Positions 23,901-36,133 are shown, counted from the stretch's first letter. The stretch: DNA of 64,000 nt from Odobenus rosmarus divergens (GCF_000321225.1 NW_004450459.1:2300236-2364235); one strand, 5' to 3'. The notes: generated by a model from the sequence alone, not told the origin. A program made the numbers and translations.

Positions 23901-25190
23901 AGTCCTACTTGAATAATCTGTTAGAAATATACACATTTAAATTTAAGATACGTTAGGGTGGAGACGAGCTCTTGCTTGTCTGATATTTAGCTTTTTTTCC
24001 CTTTTCAGTGGCAGAGCTGTTTACTGGAAGAAATGTGAAGACTGGATTATATTCTTCAATCTTCCATTTTGCAAAAAGGGTGCAACAATGACACATGTAG
24101 CCTATTTTCATATGTGGGTGTATTAAAAGGATTAATTGTAGAATGTATTTAAAATATGCTAAAGCCCTCTGATACGAGAATTCCATGAAAATAAGGTGTT
24201 GTTCATATAATTTAAATTTTTCCCCATCCTATTTCAAGGATGAGAACATAAAAAGGAAGGTAAAAAAAATCAAATTGACAGCTAAATCTGTGAAAAAAGT
24301 ATTTTTCCAAGATTCCTATGTGGTTCCGCAAAGATGTTGAAACTTCACAGATTGCTCAATAGCACTCCAATTCTTCTTTCGCACCCTCAATGACAATTCT
24401 AAAAGTAAAGGGATTGGAATATTCCAAACATGTTTTTCCTTCCCCAAAAGAGATTTGAGACCTAATTCTGAATACAAGAATCTAGAGGGAGGGGGAGAAA
24501 AACAGTCTGTGCTATTGGATGGATTCCCAAATTTCTGATAAAAGTTTTTGAGAAAACACCAACATCAATTAATGTTTATAAAGCAACCAATTTAGAAATA
24601 ACTTTTTGGGCTGGAGGGAATGTTATGTGCAATAATATTTTGCTACTTCTTATACTTATTAAGCTCCCTTACTTGACCACGGGCACATGAAGACTTGGTC
24701 ACTGAGAAAAGCTAAGAACAAGGCTGTTGTTGGTTTCTTCTTCTTTGAACTAACTGGAGTTTTGTTAAGAAGAAGAGAAATTATTTTAAGAAGATGGCCT
24801 GACATACACACTTTTTCCAAGCTGACTCTGCTCTTGAAAAATGCTGACCTGGGACAGCGCCAAGACAGAAGACCTGTCTTGCCAGAACATCTGATGTGCC
24901 TTCCAAGTACACATAATCCTTGAAACTCTAGCACTGAAGATGAGGCTCCAGAGCATGTGAGGTTGAGACTAGGATAATGAAAGAGACATGCAAGAGGGCA
25001 CAGCATGGTGGGACTACAGACGCCTCTTTTCACAGGCTTCTGAAACCTTGTGTTCCTCCACTGCATAAGGGCCCATCAAGGTCTTAATCTGATGTTTCTT
25101 GGCAGCTTAATCAACTGAATTGAGTATTGACTATGAACAGTATACTCTATGATGTTATGGTGAATTATACAAGAGGAGGAAGTAATGTCA
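23901..25190. other. Unique intron
   Basis: No repeat recognised. A 135-aa minus-strand frame at 24659-25066 has no recognisable family or exon signals. Confidence 0.55.
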
Positions 25191-25194
25191 GACA

Positions 25195-25300
25195 GTGAGC
25201 AGCTTCTGTCTTATTCTCTATAACCCTTTCTTAGCACATGACTGGCATGTGTAGACATTCAGTAAGTGACTGGGAATGAATGCCTTTTCCTAGATGCCCT
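25195..25300 (+). repeat. L2 3' end fragment
   Basis: CTTAGCACATGACTGGCATG then ATTCAGTAAGTGACTGGGAA and GAATG follows the L2 3' end. Confidence 0.55.
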
Positions 25301-25341
25301 GCACAAATCATTTAGGGAGAGAGAAAGCGTATGACCACACA

Positions 25342-27032
25342 TTATATAAATATACATGCATACATACACACATACATATACACCATATAAATAATATCTA
25401 CAAATTCTAAAGGGGTTTCAACAGTGTGTAGAGAAAAGGAGATCTGAACACAAAGTCTGTGATAGGTAAATCTTGAGACTTTTGAATAAGGCAAAGGACA
25501 TGACCTAAATTTTAAAAAGATATGTTTGTAGTTTGAAGAGAAGAGGGAGACAATAGCACAGATGGTCACTATGTAGTTTTTTTTCCCTCCCAGGTCATGT
25601 TTACATAATTTTTCTCTGTCATATTGAATAGGGATGTAAAAATTTCCAGACAGGAATCTATGCTTAAATATTTGTACAAAATCTTCATTAGTTTTGTACT
25701 GCATTTCAAAGATGGATTCATATACACATTTTTTTCCTAATGACCTAGGGGGTTGCTGTTGACTTTTTAAAGTCCAATAACAGGCCATCACCCTCCCTCT
25801 CTCCAAGTAAATCTCAGTAACCACGGAAAATTTCAACTTGGCATATTTTAATATACATTTCTTTAGGACATATAGAAGAATAGGATCCCTCAATGTATCT
25901 TAAGCATATCATGAAAAAAATAAAAATTCAACCTTATTCTCTTTTTATTTATTTTATTGTCTATTTTGTTTTTATTTATTTTATTTTATTTCTACTTTAC
26001 TTTTTTAAAATTTGGATAAATGTATCACTTCAAGTAGTTGGACATACTAATATCCTAGGAAATAGGGAATACGTAACTTTTTAATGACAGCAAAGCATTA
26101 CAAGAGTAAAAAAGAAGCCTCAAATGGCAAAAATTCACAATTGGTTGTATTAGCAGAGGTAAAATATTTAATTTAAATTAAATTAAAGAAAAAATCAAAT
26201 AAAAGTTAAAGACTTTATTAGGTAGTGAAGGTATTAAAGACAGATTAAAAAGTTAAATGTTTTGGCTCACTCCAGGTTTCCTTACAGTAACACCTCATGA
26301 GAAACATGGTAGGAGTTAATAGCAAAGTAAATATGATTTTGATTCTGAATTTCTTTATTTTGTACCTCCTTGATAAATATATTATAACTATATTACTATT
26401 TTTGGTATGAGAAAGTATCTTAAATATCCATTGATATTGCCAAACTATGAATAACCCAGAATCTCAAAGAGTTTGGAATGAAAAATAGTAGACATACAGA
26501 TCATTTCACAGATTGTCATTGATGATTCAAAGAGTAATATAGTGATTTGGGATTTTATACTCAGAAATAATCTTTATTCTGTTCCACATATTTGTTCATG
26601 TGTCAGGAAAAATTAATTTCAGGGTATGTAGTAAAAATCAGATTATTGTTCACAAAAATAAGATTGCTGAGCTTCTTGAGATAAAGCAGCAATGACCTCT
26701 ATTGTGCCTGTGGGCTTTCCCGGAGCAGTTGCAAAAACAAAGCAGGACCAGAAAGACATCTGAAATAGTAGGCAGAGAAATTGACAGGTGAATGTGGTCT
26801 CAAGGTGGCTCTGAATCATATCTATAGCTCTGGATAGTCACACAAATACATCTGCGCATGTTCCTAATATGTGGCTGGTAAAAAGAAACCTGACCTGCTT
26901 ATTATCATCACATACAATATATAGGTTGGATATATGTCTTAGTCTGTTTGGGCTGCCATAATGAAATACCACAGACAACAGGACACAAACATTCGGTCCG
27001 TAACAGTATGTGTGTGGATATATCTTCTAAAC
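25342..27032. other. Unique AT-rich intron
   Basis: (CATA)n near 25350-25390, a (TTTA)-rich stretch near 25940-26010 and an AT tract near 26160-26200. About 26938-27010 (TTAGTCTGTTTGGGCTGCCA) matches the opening of a common interspersed repeat I cannot name. A 183-aa minus-strand frame at 25342-25893 is probably chance. Confidence 0.5.
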
Positions 27033-27043
27033 GGACTTATTTT

Positions 27044-27210
27044 TTTATTTTTTTTAAAGATTTTATTTAATCATTTGACAGAGAGCGAGCACAAGCAGGG
27101 GGAGCGGCAGGCAGAAGAAGTCCTGAATCAGGACTCGATCCCAGGATCCTGGGACCATGACCTGAGCCAAAGGCAGACACTTAACTGACTGAGCCACCCA
27201 GGTGCCCCAT
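27044..27210 (-). mobile_element. CAN SINE, antisense, internally deleted
   Basis: The central body, including the CTCCCTGCTCAGCGGG region, is missing. Target-site duplication GGACTTATTTT at 27033-27043 and 27211-27221. Confidence 0.93.
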
Positions 27211-27221
27211 GGACTTATTTT

Positions 27222-28079
27222 ATCATACTAAGTTGATGCTACCCATCCTGCTCAGTATGCAATTTATTTCAATTCTGAAGCTGTCTCTTCTTACAGTTAA
27301 TTAAGCACCAACTATTACCCTGGTTGTTAAACACCAAATATTAAACACCAAGTATTAACCGGATTGAATAAAGATAAAGATTGGATCCATAGCAAAGGAA
27401 ATGAGAAATTCTAATAGGAGAAACAATTGTGTATACTTTGGTAGCTACCAAAACATTATGTACAGTAATTAAAGGATGACCATGAGGCATTTGGCAAATT
27501 TAAATAAAGTGAAAAATAAAATAGTGAAAACAGTTCTACTGGGATACAAAAAATCATTCTTTCTGGCTTTTCTTTAACACTATAAAGTTCAGTAACTATT
27601 TTCACTTTGCCTATATTTTTTGGGTTTTGTTATCTTGCCTTTTCTAGTCTTTTATTCTATTTCTTATAAGTTTCTTGGGCACTAGAGTATTTTTGTTTTA
27701 TTTATTTTGTTTAGCCTCTTCCTCAAACCCAGTACTCTTTAGTGCATATATTTTCAATAAAATCCAGTAACGAATAATTTTCCCTTTAAACTAAATGTGC
27801 TTAAGAGTAGGACCGAGGAGGAGAAATGTAGTAGATACTTGCAAAGCTTCCACATCATCCACACAGAGAAAGCCAGAACTAGAGCTGCAGAAAAGTTTGT
27901 AACTAAGTATTGCCCTCCAGTGAAAAAAAGATGACAGTTCTCAGGAAAATAAAAATCAAAGTAAACACCTGGGCTTATCGCCTCATGCTTAGAAAGGGCT
28001 CAGAAATGTTGGTATTTCCTTTGCTGGGAGGAGGAGCAGGTACATTGAAAAGCATAAAACTGGGGCCCTTGCCTCCTTC
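27222..28079. other. Unique intron
   Basis: Three near copies of a 17-bp unit (TTAAACACCAAATATTA type) at 27301-27358; nothing else recognised. Confidence 0.55.
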
Positions 28080-28470
28080 CTTTTCTCCTTCCCTTCAGAA
28101 AAGTTTTACTGAGCTCCTGGGCCAGACACCCAGGCATAGGAAGACAAACAAGCTATAGGCCCTGTTCTCGGGGATCTGGCATTTAGTGAATACAGGTAAT
28201 CAGGTAACGAGATTATGGTGTGACAACTGCTATGACGGAGGTGATCTGGGGGTACTTTGGAAATACAGAGGGTGGGCACTTAATTCAGACTCTATAGATC
28301 ACAGAAAACTTCTCGTGCGGGAGGTGATATCGAAGTTGGGCGCTGAACGACAAAGAGTTTTGAAGGTAGGCGGCAGGGGGGGATGTTGAGTGAGGGTTAG
28401 TGGGTAGCCAGGCAAAGAAGCCCTGCTAGGCTTTAGATATAAAGGTTGAGATCTTTAAAAACTTATGTTT
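28080..28470 (-). repeat. L2 fragment, reverse orientation
   Basis: GGCCCTGTTCTCGGGGATCT, GTGACAACTGCTATGACGGA, GGAGGTGATATCGAAGTTGG and GTAGCCAGGCAAAGAAG follow the reversed L2 consensus order. Confidence 0.75.
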
Positions 28471-29362
28471 TGGTTTGCAGATCTTCTACCTGTAAGTGGC
28501 TCAAAACAGCCCCTCGGTAAAGTAAAACTGTGGAAGGGCAGAGTTCACCTCACCGTTCACTAGACGTGCATCCTTGACCTAGAGCCCACCATAAATTATC
28601 AGTGACCCAAACTCCATTTTCCCTAGCGTGTCTCTTCAGAACTCTGCTTGGACAGTATCTTGAATTATTTGCTTATGCTTCACATATAATCCCTGAGAGA
28701 TTTTGTCAGTTGTGGAGTAGAAGCTACTAAATGAAGGCTGTGAAGCGTATCTCTTCATTGTGTACAATTTAGTATAGAAAAGGCATGTGTTCTCTTTTGG
28801 AATATGACAGAATCCCATTTCAGTCTTGCTATAATTCTCATGTAACATTGTCATGCTCCACTACAAAAACAGGAGGAAACCATTACTTTATAGGTATTTT
28901 TAAAATCTACTTAAAGAAAACAAAACTTCAAAATCCCAAACTTTTAGCTATGGTATCAGAATACAGCGTTTCTAGTCTTCTGATAATAACTATGAGTTAA
29001 GATATATTTCTTCTATTTATTAATACTATCCTTGGTTAAAAATAAACTGATTATAATGGCACTCACCTTGCTTTTCAAAGATAAGTGGACTATTGAATAG
29101 AATATAATTTTAAAATTTGCTAACAAGAAATTTTAACTTTTTAAAATCTATTCTGCCTCAAAGATATTGTTTGTAGAGGTCCATTTTACATATTAAAAAA
29201 TTCTTTCCTCTTTCTACTTAAGGATTCTGCTGAAAATTGCCTACCATGCTTCCAGAATAGAGCACGAAAGATTTCTCATTGAGCTTTGTTCACACAGAAT
29301 CACGTGGAAAGTTACATGGACCAAAAGAGCCAAAGGCATGGATGAGCCAGAACATGACTTCG
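28471..29362. other. Unique intron
   Basis: Nothing recognised. Confidence 0.55.
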
Positions 29363-29376
29363 GAAGTTAGGAGATT

Positions 29377-29489
29377 TTTTTTTTTTTAAGATTTTATTTT
29401 TAAGTAATCTCTACCCAACGGGGGGCTCAAACTTTCAATCCTGAGATCAAGAGTAGCATGTTCAACCGCCTGAGTCAGCAGATGCCCCT
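29377..29489 (-). mobile_element. Old short CAN SINE, antisense
   Basis: Short SINE type. Target-site duplication GAAGTTAGGAGATT at 29363-29376 and 29490-29503. Confidence 0.9.
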
Positions 29490-29503
29490 GAAGTTAGGAG
29501 ATT

Positions 29504-32029
29504 CTAATTCAAGTCTCTGTTCTTTCTTTACTAACTCTCTCTCCTCCTCTAGGTAGTAGTAATTATACGATTTACTAAAATGTTCTAAGACTTGAGTTCT
29601 TTGAGGGCTCTAGATCATAAATCTATAATGGTCTAGTATAACTATTATTAGTGATATAAAATGTTTTCCTAGAAAAATGTGGACAATGACTTTTATGAAA
29701 TAGTCCTAAGAAATTTACTAGATGAGTTAGACACTGGGATAGAAAAGTCTATAGGAAAAGGTTTAGAGTAATCCAAACTGTAACTCAGTGTAAAATCATA
29801 GGTAACCCAATGATCTTAAAAATTCATTTATTTGCCAGATGATAGAGGGTCCCGTTTGCAATGACTTAATTTTTAATATACTACCAGAAGTGCTTTCTGT
29901 CCACCAAATGGCTTGGATATAATATAATCTAATGTAATATAATATAGAGAGTAAAATGATTATTTCATGTAGTTCTTTGCTGTATTTTTCACCTTAGCCA
30001 AAAGTATTTTATTTGAAAATTACAAGTTTACTTTCTTCCAAGAAGAAAAATAAGGAACTTCTATTAGAATTATTCTTTGGGTTTTCTCAAATATTTCATA
30101 TAGTTGCTATATGGAACAAACAAATAGGCAAGTTAAGTGTGTCTATCAGCCTATACAACATTAGTAAACAATTATGAAACTGTATTTTTACCTAAAAAAC
30201 ATTATGAAGACACTCCATTTTTTATAGCTCTTAAAAACCGAGAGATATGTAAAGACATTTTTATAGTTGAAAAATAACTTAGGAAAAAAAAAAGAAAAAT
30301 AACTTCGAGAATAGTGCTGATCATCCAATCACAGTTGTAAAAAGACAATGGTGATCAGGTTCCCATTATGTACATAATATACTTCTAGAAGGGGGAAAGA
30401 AGGATGCATATGGGGGCGCTTTCCTCTAACGAAGGGAGTCAACATGTACACAGGGGCAGGGAATGGTGACTCACACATTTTGCCTTGAATGCCAATGTTT
30501 TATTTGAATCTTTGAAATACGTATCCATGTATTATTTATGTTAAAAACCGTGAACTGCAGTAGGAGCCATTCATGCCTCCCCGCATCATCAGTGCTGCCT
30601 CCTGATTGTGGCTGGACCCCTGCAGTGGCTACAAATGCTGTTTCCCAAATGCACATTAACCAAAATACAAATACCTAGTAACTGTTTGAAGAAGTATAGC
30701 TGAATTCAATAATGCTTGGAATGTGTCACCCATGTTTTGGTAGAGGACACAATAGGCACGCTTGAGTTCAAGTTCTGTGAAATGGCACGATGTGCTGTTT
30801 TGGGCGGTCACTCCTGATGGATTCATGTGATCAGGGCAGGCATGATTTCTCTCACTGTCCTGCTGACTGCACTAGAAACAATGCTCACCTGTTTGTGCCT
30901 TTCTATTTTTTTTTTAACTGTTTGACTTGCCTTTGAAAAACCCAGAAAAGACAAAAATATTCCACTGTTAATTCGCTAAGTCAAAGCCAGTGCTCCTTAA
31001 AAAGTTGGCTGATCCCCTACCCCCTAATTACCTTGCAATACGAAGCTGTGACAGAAGGTCTGTCAGCAGATTTTATTGACAACGCTTGAGGAAAAATCCT
31101 CTTTCTGTTTCACTTCATGCAGAAGTTTGCAAAAGGGAACACTTGGCAGTACTTCAGATGCTCACTGTCTGCTGGTGTTGATAATGCAATTCTTTTGCTT
31201 CATGATGGCAGCTTCTATAATGCTGTATCATTCATGTAGACCATTATGCCCCAGCTGACTGCATTCACTGACTAAACAAATCATTCATACAATCACCTCA
31301 ACTGTTTAACCTTTTCTCTTCCTACAAGCTTAGCATTTGACTGTGGGCTGATTTTATGCTGAGTTCTATTGTTGAAAAGTGTCATGCTCCACCTGGCATG
31401 CTTACAAAATGTCTTTCATGCAGATAAACAGTCAGCTGACCTGAATGAAGAACATTGGTAATTATAGGTGATGCACTAATATTTATTGTACATTTTAAAG
31501 GGAATGGCAAAGTATCACACAATTAGTACGTAGATTTAAAATGAGTTTTTTTAATAATAGAGTCATATTCACACAACCCACAATAACTTCCCAATAAAAA
31601 TTCTGTTTGTATAAGACCTAAAATATGTCCCAAATAAAAGTGTATCCAGGTAGTCAAAGCATATGCTTTCTTTTTTTTCTAGTAGTAGGGAAAAATCAGT
31701 GTGACTTGGTATCTCTAAATTGTGTTCTTGAGCACGTGAACAGCATCCCAGAAATCATATGGGTTCTCAAGCCACTGAAGTCTACAAAACTGCTCAAGGC
31801 CACAGGTGAAAAGTCACTTGGGGAAATATTTGTAAAATAAATATGCTGGCTATTGTTTGGACTAACTCCCATGGGAGAAGGATTACCTTCCATAATACAG
31901 CTGATCAGTGTAACCAATATAAGGTCTAAAATTACACACTTTGGAAACAGGCTACATGTATTGCCTATTCACAACTGTAATGAAAGAGATTGGGGAGGAC
32001 ACAAATAAAAGAGAAATGCATTTACTCAC
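29504..32029. other. Repeat-poor intron next to the 32-kb exon; candidate regulatory block at 30900-31480
   Basis: No transposable element recognised over 2.5 kb. The 30900-31480 part is unique, with balanced composition and repeated CAGCTGAC-type motifs (CCAGCTGACTGC, GTCAGCTGACCTG). A conserved non-coding element is suspected, not shown. Confidence 0.4.
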
Positions 32030-32172
32030 TGTGTTAAAATTTGGAAAGAGCCCAACAGCAGAACTACCGTCCACTGGAAAAGACATAAATGGTTTGATAT
32101 CCAGTGAAGGCTGCATCATCAGGGTAGGGGTGCGCACAAGAGCAGGAAGTGTAGTAGTGTGGCATGTACTGC
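32030..32172 (-). CDS. ZNF385B: ZNF385B internal coding exon (Ser/Thr/Pro-rich linker between zinc fingers 1 and 2)
   Basis: Read on the minus strand, this 143-nt exon encodes two bases of a split Gly codon and then 47 residues, starting STCHTTTLPALVRTP and ending AVGLFPNFNT. It is flanked by the acceptor TTCTTGGCAG and the donor ACA followed by GTGAGT, so it runs from phase 1 to phase 0. The peptide matches ZNF385B, a nuclear protein with matrin/U1-type C2H2 zinc fingers that has been linked to p53-related apoptosis; identification is from remembered protein sequence. This segment is the low-complexity linker after finger 1. The tandem Met codons at 32114-32119 (MMQPSLD) are the expected start of a known shorter isoform, so transcripts from internal promoters could begin translation here. 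The next exon downstream is at 4978-5088. No frameshift or stop is present. Confidence 0.95.
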
Positions 32173-33085
32173 CTGCCAAGAACAAAACAAAAATGAATTC
32201 AATCTCTTGCTCATATCCATCTCCTTCCCCAACCTACCATGCAAAAACAGGATTGCTGAGCTGCAACCTGAGAGCAAGAGAGTTATGCTGAAGGTAAGCA
32301 AACGGCACAGGAGGAGAAAATACAGTTAAAAACGTTCTTCTTGCTCATGATGTTAAGACAGTGATGCAGAATACTTCCCTATGGCAAGGGCCAAGGGCTG
32401 CTCAGATCCGGCAGAGGTACATAGTACACGGATCCTGCTGGCAGGTGGGGCAGAATGAGATCATCCTGTTCAACCATTGTCTCTGACTTGTCAAAAATGT
32501 AGGAGAGAGGAGGGGAGGAGCCTCTTGCAGCCAGATGCTCTTTACTATTCAGAGTTATTGAATGGCTGGTAGGCATGTTTATGCAAATCAGAGATAATTA
32601 TAGGGTTTTTACAAGGGGGAAAAAACCTTGGACTCACAGTCACTGCCTGCTCCCAAGAAAATTATGACTCAAACAATTTTATCTCTAAAAAAAAACCAAA
32701 CTGAAAGTTGCCCTTACTTTGAGGGAAATAAGTAGTCTAGACATTGGATAGTAAGAGAACCTTAAAGGAGTGATTACTGCTAAAGGGAGAGATTACTGCC
32801 CAGGTGGGGCAGGGTACTGGGGGACAGGGAGAAGTTAGGACAGAAACTCAAATATTTGTCTCCAACTTGAATTCTAATAAGCCTTGTATTATTGTAGCAA
32901 CTATCCCTTTTTAACAGTTACATTAGCTGTCATTTCTTTAGGAATCTGGGCTAACCCATGTGTGGGAGATTTAAAGCACTCCTCTCCAGCAACAAGCATT
33001 CTTCTTCTGAAACCTCCATCTACTTCAGGTAAGTATCTGTTGGTGCAGGTGGTCCTCTGGGAGATAGGCTCTGGTGTGCCTTTTT
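32173..33085. other. Unique intron upstream of the 32-kb exon
   Basis: Contains the acceptor region of the exon (TTGTTCTTGGCAG on the minus strand); otherwise nothing recognised. Confidence 0.55.
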
Positions 33086-33338
33086 TTTAAAATATAGTAA
33101 CTTTATTGAGATATAATTAACATACCAGACAATTCTCCCACTTAATGTGTACAATTCCATGGCTTTTAGCATATCCATAGTGTTGTGCACATCACTACAA
33201 TTTAGAACATTTTCACAATCCCTAAAAGAAATTCCATACCCATTAGCAGTTTTCCCCCATTTCCTCTCCATACCCCCAGCTCCCAGCAACCACTAATTTA
33301 CTTTGTTTCTAGGTTTGTCTATTATGGACATTTCATTT

Positions 33339-33577
33339 TTTTAAAAATTTGTTTTTAAAGATTTTATTTATTTACTTGAGAGAGAGAAAGCATGCGCATG
33401 TGCATGAGCAAGGGGGGGGGGATGGGGGGGAGAAGGAGAGAGAGAGAATCTGAAGCAGACTGTGCTAAGCATGGAGCCTGACACAGGGCTCGATCTCACT
33501 ACCCTGAGATCATGACCTGAGCTGAAACCAAGAGTCGGCCGCTTGGCCACTCAACCGACTGAGTCACCCAAGTGCCC
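33339..33577 (-). mobile_element. CAN SINE, antisense, within old L1
   Basis: Full-length with a G-run near 33411-33430. Perfect 20-bp target-site duplication at 33319-33338 and 33578-33597. Confidence 0.97.
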
Positions 33578-33610
33578 CTATTATGGACATTTCATTTAAA
33601 TGAAGTCAAA

Positions 33611-33816
33611 GAGGGATGCCTGGGTGGCTCGTTGGTTGAGTGTCTGCCTTTGGCTCAGGTCATGCTCCCAGGGTCCTGGGATCGAGCCCCACATCGGGCT
33701 CCCTGCTCAGCGGGAAGCCTGCTTCTGCCTGCCACTCTGCCTACTTGTCCTCTCTAACTATCTATCTCTCTGTCCAATAAATAAATAAAATCCTTAAGAT
33801 AAATAAATAAATAAGC
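33611..33816 (+). mobile_element. CAN SINE, sense, within old L1
   Basis: Sense SINE with an expanded (AATA)n tail. Target-site duplication GAAGTCAAA at 33602-33610 and 33817-33825. It lies only 33 bp from the antisense SINE, giving an inverted SINE pair. Confidence 0.95.
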
Positions 33817-34240
33817 GAAGTCAAACAGTATGAGTTCTTTTGTGACAGGCTTCTTTCACTTGGCATAAAGTTTTCAAGGTTCATCCATGTTGTAGCATGT
33901 ATGAGAATTTCATTCCTTCTTAAGGCTGAATAATATTCCATTGTAGATGTAAACACTTTTTTTTCCTTATTCGTTCATCAGTTGATGGGCATTTGGGTTG
34001 TTTCCATGCTTGCGTTATTATGAATAATGCTATGAACATTTGTCTGTAAGTTTTTGTGTGGAGATATATTTTCAGTTCTCTTAGGAATATACCCAAGAGT
34101 AGAACTCGGGACTCTTGGGCCGTATGGTAATCATATAGTTTAACTTTTTGAGAACTTTCAGACTGTTTTACAAAATGGCTGAACCATTTTATAGTACCAC
34201 AAACAATGTATGAGGGTTCCAATTTTTCCCAGCATGTCTA

Positions 34241-35914
34241 TATAGGACCACAAATAATTATACGCCGAAAATCTCCTACTGACTTCAAGGAGAAATAAAC
34301 AGTATGGGAAAATGCTCCAACTATTAAAATTTCCTCCAATGTTCTCACACAGTGTTCCAGAATAATTAAAACTTCTATTTCAATGATATATTTTTTGATA
34401 ATGGATTTCCTTAATAAACTCTGCATTATCTTTCAAATCATTCCAGAACATTATTAGTAATAGTTTTTAATGGACTATCATGCCTTATTTACATTGATCC
34501 TCAAAACAGAAAAAAAAGAAAAAGGCTTCTGAAACACTCATCTCTAATGGCAAGTCTTTAGGTCAGCCCCATCCATTAGGGAATATAGAGGAGGACTCAG
34601 CAAAAATAGAATCAACCGAAAGTATAGATCAAACAGTAATGGTTTTTTCTGATGCCAAAGTAAATACTCTGATCTCATTCTGGCATTCACATAACCACCC
34701 TGTATTTAATTACACATTTTTCTTCTAATTAGGTAATGTTACATTCATTGCTAACTTCAGAGCTTGCAGATCCAAGATGATATATTATGTCAGTATTTCG
34801 ATGTTGCAGAAGCACTTATTATAATCTTTATTTTTAAAAGCTTTGCTTTAAAATCTTAGCTAAATTGAAAAAAAAGATAATTCTTATTTTAGACCGATGG
34901 CCTTTTACAACTCACAATTATTATAATTGTCAAAAGTCAAAAGTCCAAAAAGTATACAGAATTATTCTACTTAAAGCTGCCTAATGGACAAATTATTTTG
35001 CCATCATGGGTCTCCCCACATCAAAAGCAAAATTCTTTCTATAAGCCCATGTAGTACAAGGTATTGGAGGGCTTGGCAAGAGTCATTTTGTACTCACAAA
35101 CTCAAATCAAACATAATGCAGCATGGAACTTGACAAACAGATTGCTCCATCAACAAAGGTCAGAATGCACAATGATCCCCTTTACCCAATCAAATATCTA
35201 TGCTAATAAAGACAAGGCTTGAGAACTACTTAGCTGCCACCATTCATTAGCATAAAAACTTAGCAGCTGTTTACCATTCATTAGCATTTTAATGACAGAC
35301 AATTTGCCATGTTAAACACAGATTGTTTTAAAGTACTGGTAGATCTCCTGAATAAATATAAACTGCTTTCATCAATTCCCCTCACCTCAACCTTGCTGTT
35401 TTCACTTTTCAAACCTTCTTTTTCATGTCACTTCACCTAGACCCATTGCTTCAAGAAGGAAGTTTTTGCAAATGGGAAATGAATGGGGATAAAGTGCTTT
35501 TTTTGCACAAATTAGGTCAGGCTTTAATCCCTCTGTCACGTCATTCCAGATTTTGTTGCTGCTCCCCCTGCTGGGAAGCATTTCTCCTCACCTTGGGATG
35601 CCCAAAAGCTGGTGGGAAATACAAGCAGAAATTTGTCCAGAATACATTGTACCCTGCAAGAAAATGCTTAGTATCTTTAACATTTCCTGGGAAAACAAAA
35701 AGGGTTGACAATATAATGAGCATAAAGCATGATATAATGCATCTTTTACATTGCTATGCTCATGGGACAGGACCATCCTTTGTCTTTTGTATGAACTATT
35801 TGGCAATGTTATGTAAGACACCTCCTATATGTAGTTCTATTTCAAAGCAAAGGATACAATCTTACATACATATCATAATGAATCAAGTCATAACAGGGCT
35901 CCACCTTATTTGAT
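34241..35914. other. Unique intron with an enhancer-like block at 34560-35400
   Basis: No repeats recognised. Rich in homeodomain-like TAATTA, CATTAG and AATTATTATAATT motifs. ACCATTCATTAGCAT occurs twice, at 35239-35253 and 35273-35287. A 162-aa plus-strand frame at 35425-35913 has no recognisable family. Confidence 0.4.
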
Positions 35915-35929
35915 AATAAAGATTTTTAT

Positions 35930-36133
35930 TTTTTTAAGATTTTATTTATTTATTTAGAGAGAGAGCAGGGGTGGGGGGCTAGAGGGAGACGGAGAGAGAG
36001 AGAGAGAATCTCAAGCAGACTTTCTGTTGAGTGTGGAGCTGGACCCGGGGGCTCTATCCCAGGACCCTGAGATCATAACCTGAGCCAAAATCATGAGTTG
36101 GATGCTCACCTGACTGAGCCACCCCAGTGCCCC
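35930..36133 (-). mobile_element. CAN SINE, antisense
   Basis: Full-length. Target-site duplication AATAAAGATTTTTAT at 35915-35929 and 36134-36148. Confidence 0.96.

Larger units (their letters stand above)
5089..32029 (-). other. ZNF385B: ZNF385B intron between the two visible coding exons
   Basis: A 26.9-kb GT-AG intron (donor at 32029, acceptor ending at 5089). The flanking peptides are adjacent in the known protein, so no constitutive coding exon is expected inside. It contains about a dozen SINEs, one rearranged L1, old MIR and L2 pieces, and long stretches of unique AT-rich DNA described separately. Confidence 0.9.
33086..34240 (-). mobile_element. Ancient L1 3' portion, antisense
   Basis: AACTTTATTGAGATATAATT through TTCATCCATGTTGTAGCATG, CCATTGTAGATG and GGGCATTTGGGTTGTTTCCA. 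Interrupted by SINEs at 33339-33577 and 33611-33816. Confidence 0.88.

Noticed and set aside
24659..25066. 135-aa minus-strand open frame
   Set aside because: No family resemblance; overlapping frames on the other strand are equally open.
25342..25893. 183-aa minus-strand open frame
   Set aside because: Longest non-transposon frame, but it ends in a CATA microsatellite, sits within an intron, has no recognisable domain and no supporting splice or promoter signal. Most likely chance in AT-rich DNA.
35425..35913. 162-aa plus-strand open frame
   Set aside because: No recognisable family, no start context or exon signals.
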